Of a stretch of DNA of 64,000 bases, positions 27,929-36,114 are shown one piece after another (the first letter of the stretch is position 1; each line of letters opens with the position of its first letter). Under the pieces are notes generated by a model. The model worked only from the letters and a program-made list of their open reading frames with translations, was not told where the DNA came from and made no database searches. The translations under genes and the position numbers were made by a program. Source of the DNA: Candidatus Accumulibacter sp. 66-26 (GTDB lineage: Bacteria; Pseudomonadota; Gammaproteobacteria; Burkholderiales; Rhodocyclaceae); NCBI GenBank assembly GCA_001897745.1, contig MKUH01000019.1:124001-188000 (forward strand). Direction: 5' to 3'.

Positions 27929-29134
27929 ATGCCGCTCCGCTCCCGCCCGCGCCCGGCCCTCGCGGCCCTTGCAACCGCCTTCCTGCCCGCCTCTCTGTCC
28001 GTTTCGTTCGCGGCGCTGTTTCCGCTTCCCGCCGCCGCCGACTACCGCTGGAACTTCCCGCCCCCCGTCACGCCGATCGCGCGCGACACGCTGAACATCC
28101 ACAACCAGTTCATGACCATCATCACCGTCATGTTCGTGGTGGTGTTCGCGATCATGATCTATTCGATGATCAGGCACCGGAAAAGCGTCGGCCACACGCC
28201 CGCCAGGTTTTCCGGGCCGACCGGCACCGTGCAGTGGCTCTGGGCGCTCGTTCCCTTCGCCATCCTGCTCTTCGTCGACTACGTGCTGATGGGCATTCCG
28301 GCCTATCACGCGGTGGTCGACATGGAGGACACGCGGACTCGCGCCGACATGGTGCTCAAGGTCACCGGAATGCAGTGGAAGTGGCAGTACGAGTACCCGG
28401 AGTCGGGAATCAGGTACGTCAGCACCCTGAGCACGCCGCGCGAACAGATCGCCAACCGCGAAGCCAAGGGCGAGCACTATCTGCTCGAGGTCGACAACCC
28501 GGTGGTGCTGCCGGTCGGCAAGAAGGTGCGCATCCTGCTGACCTCGACCGACGTCATCCATACCTGGTGGGTGCCGCAGTTCGGCGTCAAGCGCGACGCG
28601 ATCCCCGGCTTCCTGCGCGAAACCTGGGTCAGGATCGATGAACCGGGCATCTACCGCGGTCAGTGCGCCGAACTGTGCGGCAAGGATCACGGCTTCATGC
28701 CGGTCGTCGTGCATGCCGTTCCGGAACCTGAATACCTGGCCTGGGTCGACAAGAAGAAGAGCGAGATGGCGGCCAGCGTGGCCGGCGCCGGCAAGACCTG
28801 GAGCCGGGCCGAACTGATGGCCGCCGGCGAGGAGGTGTACGCCAAGCAGTGCTCGGTCTGCCACCAGCCGGCCGGGCAGGGGCTGCCGCCCGCCTTCCCG
28901 GCGCTGGCCGGCAGCAAGATCGTGCGCGGGCCGCTGCTCGGCGCCGACGGCAAGCCGCCCACGGACGGCCACGTGGACCGCGTGCTGAACGGCAAGCCGA
29001 GAACGGCGATGCAGGCATTCAGGAACACCTTGTCGGACAGCGAGCTGGCCGCCGTCATCACCTACGAGCGCAACAGTTTCGGCAATGCCGCGGGAGACCT
29101 GATCCAGCCCGCCCAGATCAAGGCCCTGCGCTGA
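27929..29134 (+). CDS. coxB: caa3-type cytochrome c oxidase subunit II (copy 2)
   Basis: 401 residues: signal peptide, two membrane helices, CuA domain and fused cytochrome c. CuA ligands are complete (DVIHTWW; CAELCGKDHGFM) and the heme site is CSVCH. The K-channel entrance Glu of helix II is replaced by Gln102 (TVQWLWALVP against LEIAWTIVP in copy 1). GGAGGA lies before both TTG 27923 and ATG 27929; ATG is used. It starts the second oxidase operon and is followed by ctaD2, a small membrane protein, ctaG and subunit III. Confidence 0.95.
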   Translation: MPLRSRPRPALAALATAFLPASLSVSFAALFPLPAAADYRWNFPPPVTPIARDTLNIHNQFMTIITVMFVVVFAIMIYSMIRHRKSVGHTPARFSGPTGTVQWLWALVPFAILLFVDYVLMGIPAYHAVVDMEDTRTRADMVLKVTGMQWKWQYEYPESGIRYVSTLSTPREQIANREAKGEHYLLEVDNPVVLPVGKKVRILLTSTDVIHTWWVPQFGVKRDAIPGFLRETWVRIDEPGIYRGQCAELCGKDHGFMPVVVHAVPEPEYLAWVDKKKSEMAASVAGAGKTWSRAELMAAGEEVYAKQCSVCHQPAGQGLPPAFPALAGSKIVRGPLLGADGKPPTDGHVDRVLNGKPRTAMQAFRNTLSDSELAAVITYERNSFGNAAGDLIQPAQIKALR

Positions 29135-29200
29135 GCAGGACGCGCGGACACATACGGATCCGCACGAACACGCACGAACGCCCACGAGACGGAGGCTGCC

Positions 29201-30853
29201 ATGAGCCAGGACCACCCCGCCGCACGCTCCCTCGACCGCAGCGACGACGCCGCTCCGCCGCACGCGCACACGGACGGGGCGCAGCACGCCGCGCCGCACG
29301 GCCTGCTGCGCTGGCTGATGACGACCAACCACAAGGACATCGGCTCGATGTACCTGATCTTCTCGCTGTTCATGTTCTTCGTCGGCGGCGCGATGATCCT
29401 CGCCGTGCGCGCCGAGCTGTTCCAGCCCGGCCTGCAGCTGATGCAGCCGGAGTTCTTCAACCAGCTGATCGGCGTGCACGCGCTGGTGATGATCTTCGCG
29501 GCGCTGATGCCGGCCGCCACCGGCTTCGCCAACTGGCAGATCCCGCTGATGATCGGCGCGCCCGACATGGCGCTGCCGCGCATCAACAACTGGGGTTTCT
29601 GGCTGCTGCCGCCGGCCGCCGTCCTGCTCATGCTGCCCTTCGCGCTGGCCGTGTTCGGCATCGGCGACGGCGCGCTGGCGACCGGCTGGACCTTCTACGC
29701 GCCGCTCTCGGTGCAGGGCGGCATCGGCGTCGACTTCGCGATCTTCGCGGTGCACATCCTCGGCGTCTCGTCGATCCTCGGTTCGATCAACATCATCGTC
29801 ACCATCTTCAACCTGCGCGCGCCGGGCATGACGATGATGAAGCTGCCGCTCTTCTGCTGGGGCTGGCTGGTCACCGCCTTCCTGCTGATCGCCACCATTC
29901 CGGTGCTGGCCGGCGCGGTGACGATGCTGCTCACCGACCGCCACTTCGGCACCAGCTTCTTCAACGCGGCGGGCGGCGGCGACCCCATCCTCTTCCAGCA
30001 CCTGTTCTGGTTCTTCGGCCACCCCGAGGTGTACATCCTGCTGCTCCCGGTCTGGGGGCTGATGCCGCACGTGCTCGCGACCTTCAGCCGCAAGCCGGTG
30101 TACGGCTACAAGGCGCAGGTCTATTCCTTCATCGCCATCGGCGTGCTCGCCGTCGTCGTCTGGGCGCACCACTTCTTCACCGCCGGCCTGCCGGTGCCGG
30201 CGCTGCTCTACTTCATGTACAGCACGATGGCCATTTCGCTGCCGCTGGCCGTGCTCTTCTACTGCTGGATCGCGACCATGTGGCGCGGCGCCATGAGCTT
30301 CGAGACGCCGATGCTGTTCGCGCAGGGCTTCATCGTTCTGTTCGGCATCGCCGGCCTGACCGGGCTGGTGCTCGCCGACGTCGCGGCCGACGCCCAGTAC
30401 CACCACAGCTACTTCGTCGTCGCCCACTTCCACTACGCGCTGTTCGCCGGCGGCATCATGGGCGTGATGACCGGCGCCTACTACTGGCTGCCGAAATGGA
30501 CCGGCCACATGTTCGACGAGCGGCTCGGCAAGGCGCACTTCTGGCTGACCGTGATCTCGTTCAACCTGACCTTCATGCCGCAGTTCTTCCTCGGGCTGGC
30601 GGGGATGCCGCGCCGCATCCCGGACTACGCGCTGCAGTTCGCCGAGTTCAACGCCATCTCGACGGTCGGCGCCTTCATCCTCGGCCTGTCGCAGCTGATC
30701 TTCGCGTGGAACGTCGTCAAGTCGATCCGCGGCGCGCGCAACGGCCTGCCGCGCGCCGACGAGCGCGTGTGGGAAGGCGCGCAGGGGCTCGAATGGGAGC
30801 TCTCGTCGCCGCCGCCGCACCACTCCTGGGAAGTCCAGCCGGTGGTCAAATGA
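29201..30853 (+). CDS. ctaD: Cytochrome c oxidase subunit I (copy 2), K-channel residues absent
   Basis: 550-residue heme-copper oxidase catalytic subunit. All heme a, heme a3 and CuB His ligands are present (VHALVMIF, GHPEVY at 274-278, WAHHFF, VVAHFHYALF), as are the crosslinking Tyr278, D-channel Glu276 and D-channel Asp122 (GAPDMALPRINN). The K-channel is not: alignment to copy 1 and bovine COX I gives Ser to Pro289 (GLMPHV), Thr to Leu349 and Lys to Leu352 (SLPLAVLFYCW where copy 1 has [11 protein letters not shown]). The enzyme should bind its metals and reduce oxygen but cannot use the canonical K pathway. GGAGG precedes the ATG. Confidence 0.95.
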   Translation: MSQDHPAARSLDRSDDAAPPHAHTDGAQHAAPHGLLRWLMTTNHKDIGSMYLIFSLFMFFVGGAMILAVRAELFQPGLQLMQPEFFNQLIGVHALVMIFAALMPAATGFANWQIPLMIGAPDMALPRINNWGFWLLPPAAVLLMLPFALAVFGIGDGALATGWTFYAPLSVQGGIGVDFAIFAVHILGVSSILGSINIIVTIFNLRAPGMTMMKLPLFCWGWLVTAFLLIATIPVLAGAVTMLLTDRHFGTSFFNAAGGGDPILFQHLFWFFGHPEVYILLLPVWGLMPHVLATFSRKPVYGYKAQVYSFIAIGVLAVVVWAHHFFTAGLPVPALLYFMYSTMAISLPLAVLFYCWIATMWRGAMSFETPMLFAQGFIVLFGIAGLTGLVLADVAADAQYHHSYFVVAHFHYALFAGGIMGVMTGAYYWLPKWTGHMFDERLGKAHFWLTVISFNLTFMPQFFLGLAGMPRRIPDYALQFAEFNAISTVGAFILGLSQLIFAWNVVKSIRGARNGLPRADERVWEGAQGLEWELSSPPPHHSWEVQPVVK

Positions 30854-30873
30854 ACTCCGAGGAGGAAGCCGCC

Positions 30874-30987
30874 ATGTTCGCGCCCGAAGAACTCGCCCGC
30901 CGCCGCGCCGCCAGCCGCCGCCTCGCCTGGGCGCTCGGCGCCGCGGTCGTCGCCCTTTACCTGCTCGGCCTCTTCGTCAAGCGCTAG
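30874..30987 (+). CDS. Small single-helix oxidase-associated protein
   Basis: 37-residue protein with a basic N-terminal half (EELARRRAASRRL) and one membrane helix (AWALGAAVVALYLLGLFV). It sits between ctaD and ctaG, where betaproteobacterial oxidase operons usually carry a short protein annotated as a cytochrome oxidase small assembly protein. GAGGAGG lies eight bases before the ATG at 30874. An upstream ATG at 30850, overlapping the ctaD stop, would add eight acidic residues and is the alternative. Confidence 0.75.
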   Translation: MFAPEELARRRAASRRLAWALGAAVVALYLLGLFVKR

Positions 30988-30998
30988 GCGCGACCGCC

Positions 30999-31610
30999 AT
31001 GACCACCGCCCAGCCTCCTCTGCGCTCGCCGCCCGACCACCGCCGGCTGATCGTCAAGCTGCTCGCGCTGGTGGCCGCCGCCTTCGCCTTCGGCTTCGCG
31101 CTGGTGCCGCTCTACAACGTGTTCTGCGAAGCGACCGGGCTGAACGGCAAGACCGCCACGAAGATCGGCGTCGGCGGGCTCAACGCACCGACGGCGGCCG
31201 GGGCCGCGGCGGCGCCCGCCTCGCGCATCGACCGCAACCGCATCGTCACCGTCGAATTCACCGGCACCGTGATGCCCGGCCTGCCCTGGGAAATGCGCCC
31301 GCTGACCGGCCGCCTCGACCTGCATCCGGGCGAGTTGCACCAGGCGATTTTCCTCGTGCACAACAGCTCGTCCACCGCCATCGTCGGCCAGGCCGTTCCC
31401 AGCGTGTCGCCGGGGCAGGCCGCGCAGCACTTCGAGAAGCTCGACTGCTTCTGCTTCAAGCAGCAGACGCTGGCGCCCGGCGAAACGCGCGAGATGCCGC
31501 TCACCTTCATCGTCAAGCCGGAGATCGACGCCGACATCCGCACCATCACCCTGTCCTACGCATTCTTCAACGTCGCCGAGTCGGCCGCGGCGACCGGGAG
31601 CGCCCGATGA
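30999..31610 (+). CDS. ctaG: Cytochrome c oxidase assembly protein CtaG/Cox11
   Basis: 203-residue membrane-anchored copper chaperone that inserts CuB into subunit I. One N-terminal helix (residues 22-42, ending VPLYNVFCEATG) and a periplasmic immunoglobulin-like domain with the copper-binding CFCF motif (KLDCFCFKQQ) define the family. It overlaps subunit III by ATGA. Only this oxidase locus carries a Cox11, so it probably serves both enzymes. Confidence 0.96.
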   Translation: MTTAQPPLRSPPDHRRLIVKLLALVAAAFAFGFALVPLYNVFCEATGLNGKTATKIGVGGLNAPTAAGAAAAPASRIDRNRIVTVEFTGTVMPGLPWEMRPLTGRLDLHPGELHQAIFLVHNSSSTAIVGQAVPSVSPGQAAQHFEKLDCFCFKQQTLAPGETREMPLTFIVKPEIDADIRTITLSYAFFNVAESAAATGSAR

Positions 31611-32479
31611 ACAGCCCGCACAGCACAACACCCAGCACACCAGCCACGCACTACTACGTGCCGCAGCCCAGTCTCTATCCGTTCATGCTGTCCGGCGGGA
31701 TGTTCCTGCTGGCGCTCGGCTTCGTCCTGAAGATGCACGACTACGCGCCCGGCCCGTGGATCATGCTCGGCGGCGTCGGCGTCATCGTCTACGTGATGTT
31801 CAACTGGTTCGGCCGCGTCATCGCCGAGAACCAGCGCGGCGCCTACGGCGACTGGGAGGACAAGTCCTTCCGCCACGGCATGATCTGGTTCATCGCCTCC
31901 GAGGTCGCCTTCTTCGCGGCCTTCTTCGGCGCGCTGTTCTACGTGCGCGTGCTCTCGGTGCCGGCGCTCGCCGGCATGGACCCGGCCTTCACGCTGTGGC
32001 CCGGCTTCACCGGCGGCTGGCCGTCGGCCGGCCCGCAGGGCGCGAGCTTCACGCCGATGGGCGCGTGGGGCATTCCGGCGCTCAACACCGCGCTGCTGCT
32101 CACCTCGGGCGCGACGCTCACCTGGGCGCACTGGGGCATGCTGCAGAACCGGCGCAGCCAGCTCAAGCTGGGCCTGCTGGCGACCATCCTGCTCGGCGCC
32201 GCCTTCATGGGCTTCCAGATCTGGGAGTACCACCACGCCTACAGCGAGCTCGGACTGACGCTGGGCGCCGGCGTCTATGGCGCGACCTTCTTCCTGCTTA
32301 CCGGCTTCCACGGATTCCACGTCACGCTCGGCGCGATCATGCTGACGGTCGTCTATGGACGCTGCCTGAAGGGACACTTCAACGCCGAGCGCCACTTCGC
32401 CTTCGAGGGCGTCGCCTGGTACTGGCACTTCGTCGACGTGGTCTGGCTCGGCCTCTTCGTCTTCGTCTACTGGCTGTAG
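31607..32479 (+). CDS. ctaE: Cytochrome c oxidase subunit III (copy 2)
   Basis: 290-residue seven-helix subunit III. Conserved segments match copy 1 (FIASEVAFFAAFFGALFY, TWAHWGMLQNRR, ERHFAFEGVAWYWHFVDVVWL, terminal FVFVYWL). It begins within the ctaG stop codon. Its last 13 bases overlap the end of a small gene on the opposite strand. Confidence 0.96.
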   Translation: MNSPHSTTPSTPATHYYVPQPSLYPFMLSGGMFLLALGFVLKMHDYAPGPWIMLGGVGVIVYVMFNWFGRVIAENQRGAYGDWEDKSFRHGMIWFIASEVAFFAAFFGALFYVRVLSVPALAGMDPAFTLWPGFTGGWPSAGPQGASFTPMGAWGIPALNTALLLTSGATLTWAHWGMLQNRRSQLKLGLLATILLGAAFMGFQIWEYHHAYSELGLTLGAGVYGATFFLLTGFHGFHVTLGAIMLTVVYGRCLKGHFNAERHFAFEGVAWYWHFVDVVWLGLFVFVYWL

Positions 32480-32667
32480 CCGGGGAGCACGCCCATGAAA
32501 TGGCCGGCCAGAAGCAGCAGGAAGAGCCCGATCGAGAGGGCAACGCGCAGGGTCAGCGCCTTGACGGTGCGCGCGCCGGCGCCGTGGTCGCGGTAGAGGA
32601 AGAAGAGGCCGGAGAGCAGGCTGCCGACGATGCCGATCAACACGAGAACGATGACGAGCTTGAACAT
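32467..32667 (-). CDS. Twin-transmembrane protein, DUF2909-like
   Basis: 66-residue protein made of two hydrophobic helices (about 5-24 and 43-61) joined by a short basic loop (YRDHGAGARTVKAL). This matches the small DUF2909 twin-helix proteins that sit beside oxidase genes in beta- and gammaproteobacteria. GGAG lies eight bases before its ATG on the minus strand. It is antisense to the operon: its 3' end overlaps subunit III, and its ATG overlaps the proposed SURF1 ATG as CATG. Function unknown. Confidence 0.75.
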   Translation of the reverse strand: MFKLVIVLVLIGIVGSLLSGLFFLYRDHGAGARTVKALTLRVALSIGLFLLLLAGHFMGVLPGYSQ

Positions 32668-33523
32668 GGCGGACTCCAGCGCGAAACCCCGGGCAGGGCA
32701 GGCCGATTATGCGCGTGCCGGATCGGCCGAGGCAAACGCCGGCGGCGGTGCGCACAGACACGTCGGCCGGCGCTTCGCGCCCCGCCCGCTGCCGACGCTG
32801 GCCGCCGTCCTGCTCGTCCCGCTCTTCGTCGCGCTCGGCCAGTGGCAATGGGGAAAGGCCGGCGTCAAAGGCGACCGGCAGGCGCTGCTCGACACGCGCA
32901 GCGCCGAAGCGCCCGTGCAACTGGCCGCGACGCCGGTCGACGCCGAAACGCTGCGCTACCGCCGGATCGTCGTGCGCGGCGTCTGGGAACCGCGACGGCA
33001 GATCCTGATCGACAACCGCATCCACCGCGAACGCGCCGGCTACCACGTGCTGACGCCGCTGCGCATCGAGGGCGGTACGACGCGGGTGCTGATCAACCGC
33101 GGCTGGATTCCGGCGCTGCCCGAGCACAGCCGGGTGCCCGTCATCGACACGCCGGCCGGCCAGATTGAAATCTCGGGGACGGCGATCGTCCCGAGCACCC
33201 GTTTCTTCACGCTGGGCGCCGACGCCGGCAACGCCGCCGGGGCGGAAACGCAGTGGCAGCCCGTCTGGCAGAACCTCGATCTCGCGCGCTACCGGGCGGT
33301 CGTTGAAGCCCTCGAAGCGGACGGGGCGGACGGGGCGAACCCTTTCACGCTGCAGCCGATCGTCGTCCAGATGGCGCCGGACAGCGCCGGCGGCGGCTTC
33401 GCGCGCGAATGGCCGCGCCCCGACGAGCGCATCGAGCGCCACCTCGGCTATGCGCTGCAGTGGTGGAGCTTCGCCGCAACCACCGTCCTGATCTGGCTCT
33501 TCGTCAATTTCCGCCGCCCATGA
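32666..33523 (+). CDS. SURF1-family oxidase assembly protein
   Basis: 285-residue inner-membrane protein involved in heme a insertion and maturation of subunit I. One helix near the N-terminus (TLAAVLLVPLFVALGQWQWGKAG) and one at the C-terminus (WWSFAATTVLIWLFVNF) flank a periplasmic domain with the family segments RRIVVRGVWEP, INRGWIP and ALQWWSFA. The start is uncertain: ATGs at 32630, 32651 and 32666 are all in frame with weak Shine-Dalgarno sequences, and 32666 is the last before the conserved region. The stop overlaps the next gene as ATGA. Confidence 0.9.
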   Translation: MADSSAKPRAGQADYARAGSAEANAGGGAHRHVGRRFAPRPLPTLAAVLLVPLFVALGQWQWGKAGVKGDRQALLDTRSAEAPVQLAATPVDAETLRYRRIVVRGVWEPRRQILIDNRIHRERAGYHVLTPLRIEGGTTRVLINRGWIPALPEHSRVPVIDTPAGQIEISGTAIVPSTRFFTLGADAGNAAGAETQWQPVWQNLDLARYRAVVEALEADGADGANPFTLQPIVVQMAPDSAGGGFAREWPRPDERIERHLGYALQWWSFAATTVLIWLFVNFRRP

Positions 33524-34128
33524 ACGCACCGACGACCGCCTCCCCGCCCCCGCGCGCCTCCGGCCGCCGCGCCGTGCTGCTGGCGAGCCTCCTGCTCGCC
33601 ATGCCCTTCGTCGTCGCTTTCGCGCTGTACCGGTTCGAGTGGCGGCCGGCGCACACCGGCAACCACGGCGAACTGATCCAACCGCCCCGACCGTTGCCCG
33701 AGAACGGCCTGCACGAAGCCGACGGCCGCCCGCTGCCGACCGCCGAACTGCGCGGCAGATGGCTGCTCGTGCTGGCCGGCGACGGCCCGTGCGACGCAGA
33801 CTGCCTGCGCCAGTTGCATCTGATGCGTCAGATCCAGGTGGCGCAGAACAAGGAGATGGGCCGCCTGCGCCGCGTCTGGCTGGGCGCCGGCGCGGCGCGC
33901 GACCCGGCGCTGCCGGAACTGCGGCGACAGTATCCCGACCTCGTCGTCGCCGTGCCGCCCGAAGGCGCCGCGGCGAACGACTGGCGCGCCGCGCTGGACG
34001 GTTCGCACTACCGTCTCTACCTCGTCGACCCGCTCGGCAACGCGATGATGCGCTACGCGCCGGGCGTCGATCCGACGCACGTGCGCAAAGACCTCGAGCG
34101 CCTGCTCAAATATTCCTGGGTCGGCTGA
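33520..34128 (+). CDS. SCO-like thioredoxin-fold protein of the oxidase operon
   Basis: 202 residues with one N-terminal membrane helix (VLLASLLLAMPFVVAFALY) and a periplasmic domain. It has LVLAGDGPCDADC, a CxxxC pair in the place of the SCO copper motif, and later SHYRLYLVDPLGN, where a His precedes a DPxG turn at nearly the same distance as in SCO1. Overall similarity to SCO1 is otherwise low. I infer a thiol or copper chaperone for oxidase assembly; database annotation for such genes is often only hypothetical protein. It is coupled to SURF1 and followed by ctaB after 24 bases. Confidence 0.7.
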   Translation: MNAPTTASPPPRASGRRAVLLASLLLAMPFVVAFALYRFEWRPAHTGNHGELIQPPRPLPENGLHEADGRPLPTAELRGRWLLVLAGDGPCDADCLRQLHLMRQIQVAQNKEMGRLRRVWLGAGAARDPALPELRRQYPDLVVAVPPEGAAANDWRAALDGSHYRLYLVDPLGNAMMRYAPGVDPTHVRKDLERLLKYSWVG

Positions 34129-34152
34129 CCCAGCACGCCAAGGAGACCCGCC

Positions 34153-35049
34153 ATGTCCACCCTCACTCGCGCACCGGGCAAAACCTTGGGCCAGCGGCTG
34201 GCGGCCTTCTTCGAGCTGTGCAAGCCGCGCGTCAATACGCTGATCGTATTTACCGCGATGATCGGCATGTTTCTCGCCACGCCGGCCTTCCCGCCCCTCG
34301 GCCTGTTCCTCGCCGCCTCGCTCGGCATCGCGCTGGTCGCCGGCGCGGCGGCCGCGATCAACTGTCTCGTCGAGCAGCGCATCGATGCCCGCATGGCGCG
34401 CACGCGCGCACGCCCGACGGCGCGCGGCGAAGTTTCGACCGGCGAGACGCTGGCGCTCGCCGGACTGGTCGGCGGCAGCGGCCTGTGGCTGCTGCACGCG
34501 CTCGTCAATCCGCTGACCATGTGGCTGACGCTGGCGACCTTCCTCGGCTACGCGGTGATCTACACCATCGTCCTCAAGCCGGCGACGCCGATGAACATCG
34601 TGATCGGCGGCGCCTCGGGGGCCATGCCGCCGCTGCTCGGGTGGTCGGCGATGACCGGCGGCGTCGGTCCGGAGGCGCTGGTCCTCTTCCTGATCGTCTT
34701 CATCTGGACGCCGCCGCACTTCTGGGCGCTCGCCTGCTACCGGCGCGACGAGTACGCCAAGGCCGGCCTGCCGATGCTGCCGGTGACGCACGGCGTCCGC
34801 CTCACCTGCCTGCACAGCCTGCTCTACGTGGTGATGCTGAGCGGCGCCAGCGCGCTGCCGTACACGCTGGGCATGAGCGGGCCGTGGTACCTCGCCGCCG
34901 CGCTCGCACTCGACGCCGTCTTCCTGGCCTACGCCTTCGCCCTCTGGCGGCGCTACAGCGACGCGCTGGCGCGGCGTACCTTCCGCTGGTCGATCATCTA
35001 CCTGACCTTACTCTTCGCGGCGCTGCTCGCCGACCACTTTCTGCGCTGA
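34153..35049 (+). CDS. ctaB: Protoheme IX farnesyltransferase (heme O synthase)
   Basis: 298-residue membrane prenyltransferase of the UbiA superfamily that adds a farnesyl group to heme b, giving heme O. Characteristic motifs are [36 protein letters not shown] (metal and diphosphate binding), [10 protein letters not shown] and [16 protein letters not shown]. About nine helices are predicted by hydrophobicity. It supplies the substrate for CtaA, encoded 41 bases downstream. AAGGAG precedes the start. Confidence 0.96.
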   Translation: MSTLTRAPGKTLGQRLAAFFELCKPRVNTLIVFTAMIGMFLATPAFPPLGLFLAASLGIALVAGAAAAINCLVEQRIDARMARTRARPTARGEVSTGETLALAGLVGGSGLWLLHALVNPLTMWLTLATFLGYAVIYTIVLKPATPMNIVIGGASGAMPPLLGWSAMTGGVGPEALVLFLIVFIWTPPHFWALACYRRDEYAKAGLPMLPVTHGVRLTCLHSLLYVVMLSGASALPYTLGMSGPWYLAAALALDAVFLAYAFALWRRYSDALARRTFRWSIIYLTLLFAALLADHFLR

Positions 35050-35090
35050 ACGCGCAGCGATCGGCAGCGAAAACCGGCCCGATAGCAAAA

Positions 35091-36065
35091 ATGCGCTTCT
35101 ACCGCCCGCTCATCCTGCTCGCCACCGTGCTCGCCTTCGCCGTCGTCGCGCTCGGCGCCTACGTGCGCCTGTCCGATGCAGGTCTCGGCTGCCCGGACTG
35201 GCCGGGTTGCTACGGCCACCTGCTCGGCGTGCCGGACGAAGCGCACGAGCACGCGGCCGCCGCGCGCGCCTTCCCGGAGCGGCCGGTCGAAACGCCCAAG
35301 GCGTGGAAGGAGATGGCGCACCGCTACTTCGCCGGCACGCTCGGCGTGCTGATCGCCGGCATCGCGCTGCTCGCCTGGCGCCACCGGCGCGAACTGCGCC
35401 AGTCGCCGCTGCTGCCGAGCGCGCTGCTCGGCGTCGTCGCCTTCCAGGCGGCACTCGGCATGTGGACGGTGACGCTGCTGCTCAAGCCGGCGATCGTCAG
35501 CGCGCATCTGCTCGGCGGCATGACGACGCTGGCCCTACTGCTCTGGCTGCTGCTGCGCCAGACGCTGGGCGGCGACGCCGCGCCGGAGCGCGGACTGCGC
35601 CTGCTCGGCGGCGCGGCCCTGCTCGCCGTGATCGCGCAGATCGCGCTCGGCGGCTGGGTGAGCAGCAACTACGCGGCGCTCGCCTGCCCCGATTTCCCGA
35701 CCTGCCAGGGCGTCTGGCTGCCGGAAATGGATTTCGCGCACGCCTTCCACCTGCGCCGCGAACTAGGGCAGACGGCCGACGGCGCGCTACTCTCGAACGC
35801 CGCGCTGACCGCGATCCACTGGACGCACCGGGTCGGCGCGCTGCTCGTCCTCCTCGTCGCCGGCGCGCTGGCGCTCGTCCTGCAGCGCCGGGCACCGTGG
35901 CGCGCCTGGGGACGGCTGCTCGGCGCGGCGCTGCTCGCGCAGATCGCGCTCGGCATCGCCAACGTCGTGTTCGCGCTGCCGCTGCCGCTCGCCGTCGCGC
36001 ACAACGCCGGCGCCGCGCTCCTGCTGGCGGTGACGCTGGCGCTCAATTTCCGTCTATGGAAATGA
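35091..36065 (+). CDS. ctaA: Heme A synthase (COX15/CtaA)
   Basis: 324-residue, eight-helix membrane enzyme that oxidises the heme O methyl group to give heme A for both oxidases. The two homologous halves each have a loop Cys pair (GCPDWPGCYG and ACPDFPTCQG) and two heme-ligand His positions (HRYFAGTLG, VSAHLLGG; HWTHRVGA, VAHNAGAA). The ATG at 35091 has almost no Shine-Dalgarno, so translation may depend on ctaB. It is the last gene of the second oxidase operon. Confidence 0.95.
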   Translation: MRFYRPLILLATVLAFAVVALGAYVRLSDAGLGCPDWPGCYGHLLGVPDEAHEHAAAARAFPERPVETPKAWKEMAHRYFAGTLGVLIAGIALLAWRHRRELRQSPLLPSALLGVVAFQAALGMWTVTLLLKPAIVSAHLLGGMTTLALLLWLLLRQTLGGDAAPERGLRLLGGAALLAVIAQIALGGWVSSNYAALACPDFPTCQGVWLPEMDFAHAFHLRRELGQTADGALLSNAALTAIHWTHRVGALLVLLVAGALALVLQRRAPWRAWGRLLGAALLAQIALGIANVVFALPLPLAVAHNAGAALLLAVTLALNFRLWK

Positions 36066-36092
36066 AAAAAGGCGGCCGGGGAAGCGGCCGCC
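36065..36092 (-). terminator. Rho-independent terminator of mpl
   Basis: GGCGGCCG (36071-36078) pairs with CGGCCGCC (36085-36092) around a six-base loop. On the minus strand the stem is followed by six T residues (36065-36070). It terminates leftward mpl transcription and may partly stop the convergent ctaA transcript. Confidence 0.85.
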
Positions 36093-36114
36093 CTGCGCCG
36101 AACACGAAAGAAAC

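Noticed and set aside
27824-30823. 999-codon minus-strand frame over the second oxidase operon
   Set aside because: Antisense of coxB2 and ctaD2, low-complexity His/Glu/Arg-rich translation, no domain.
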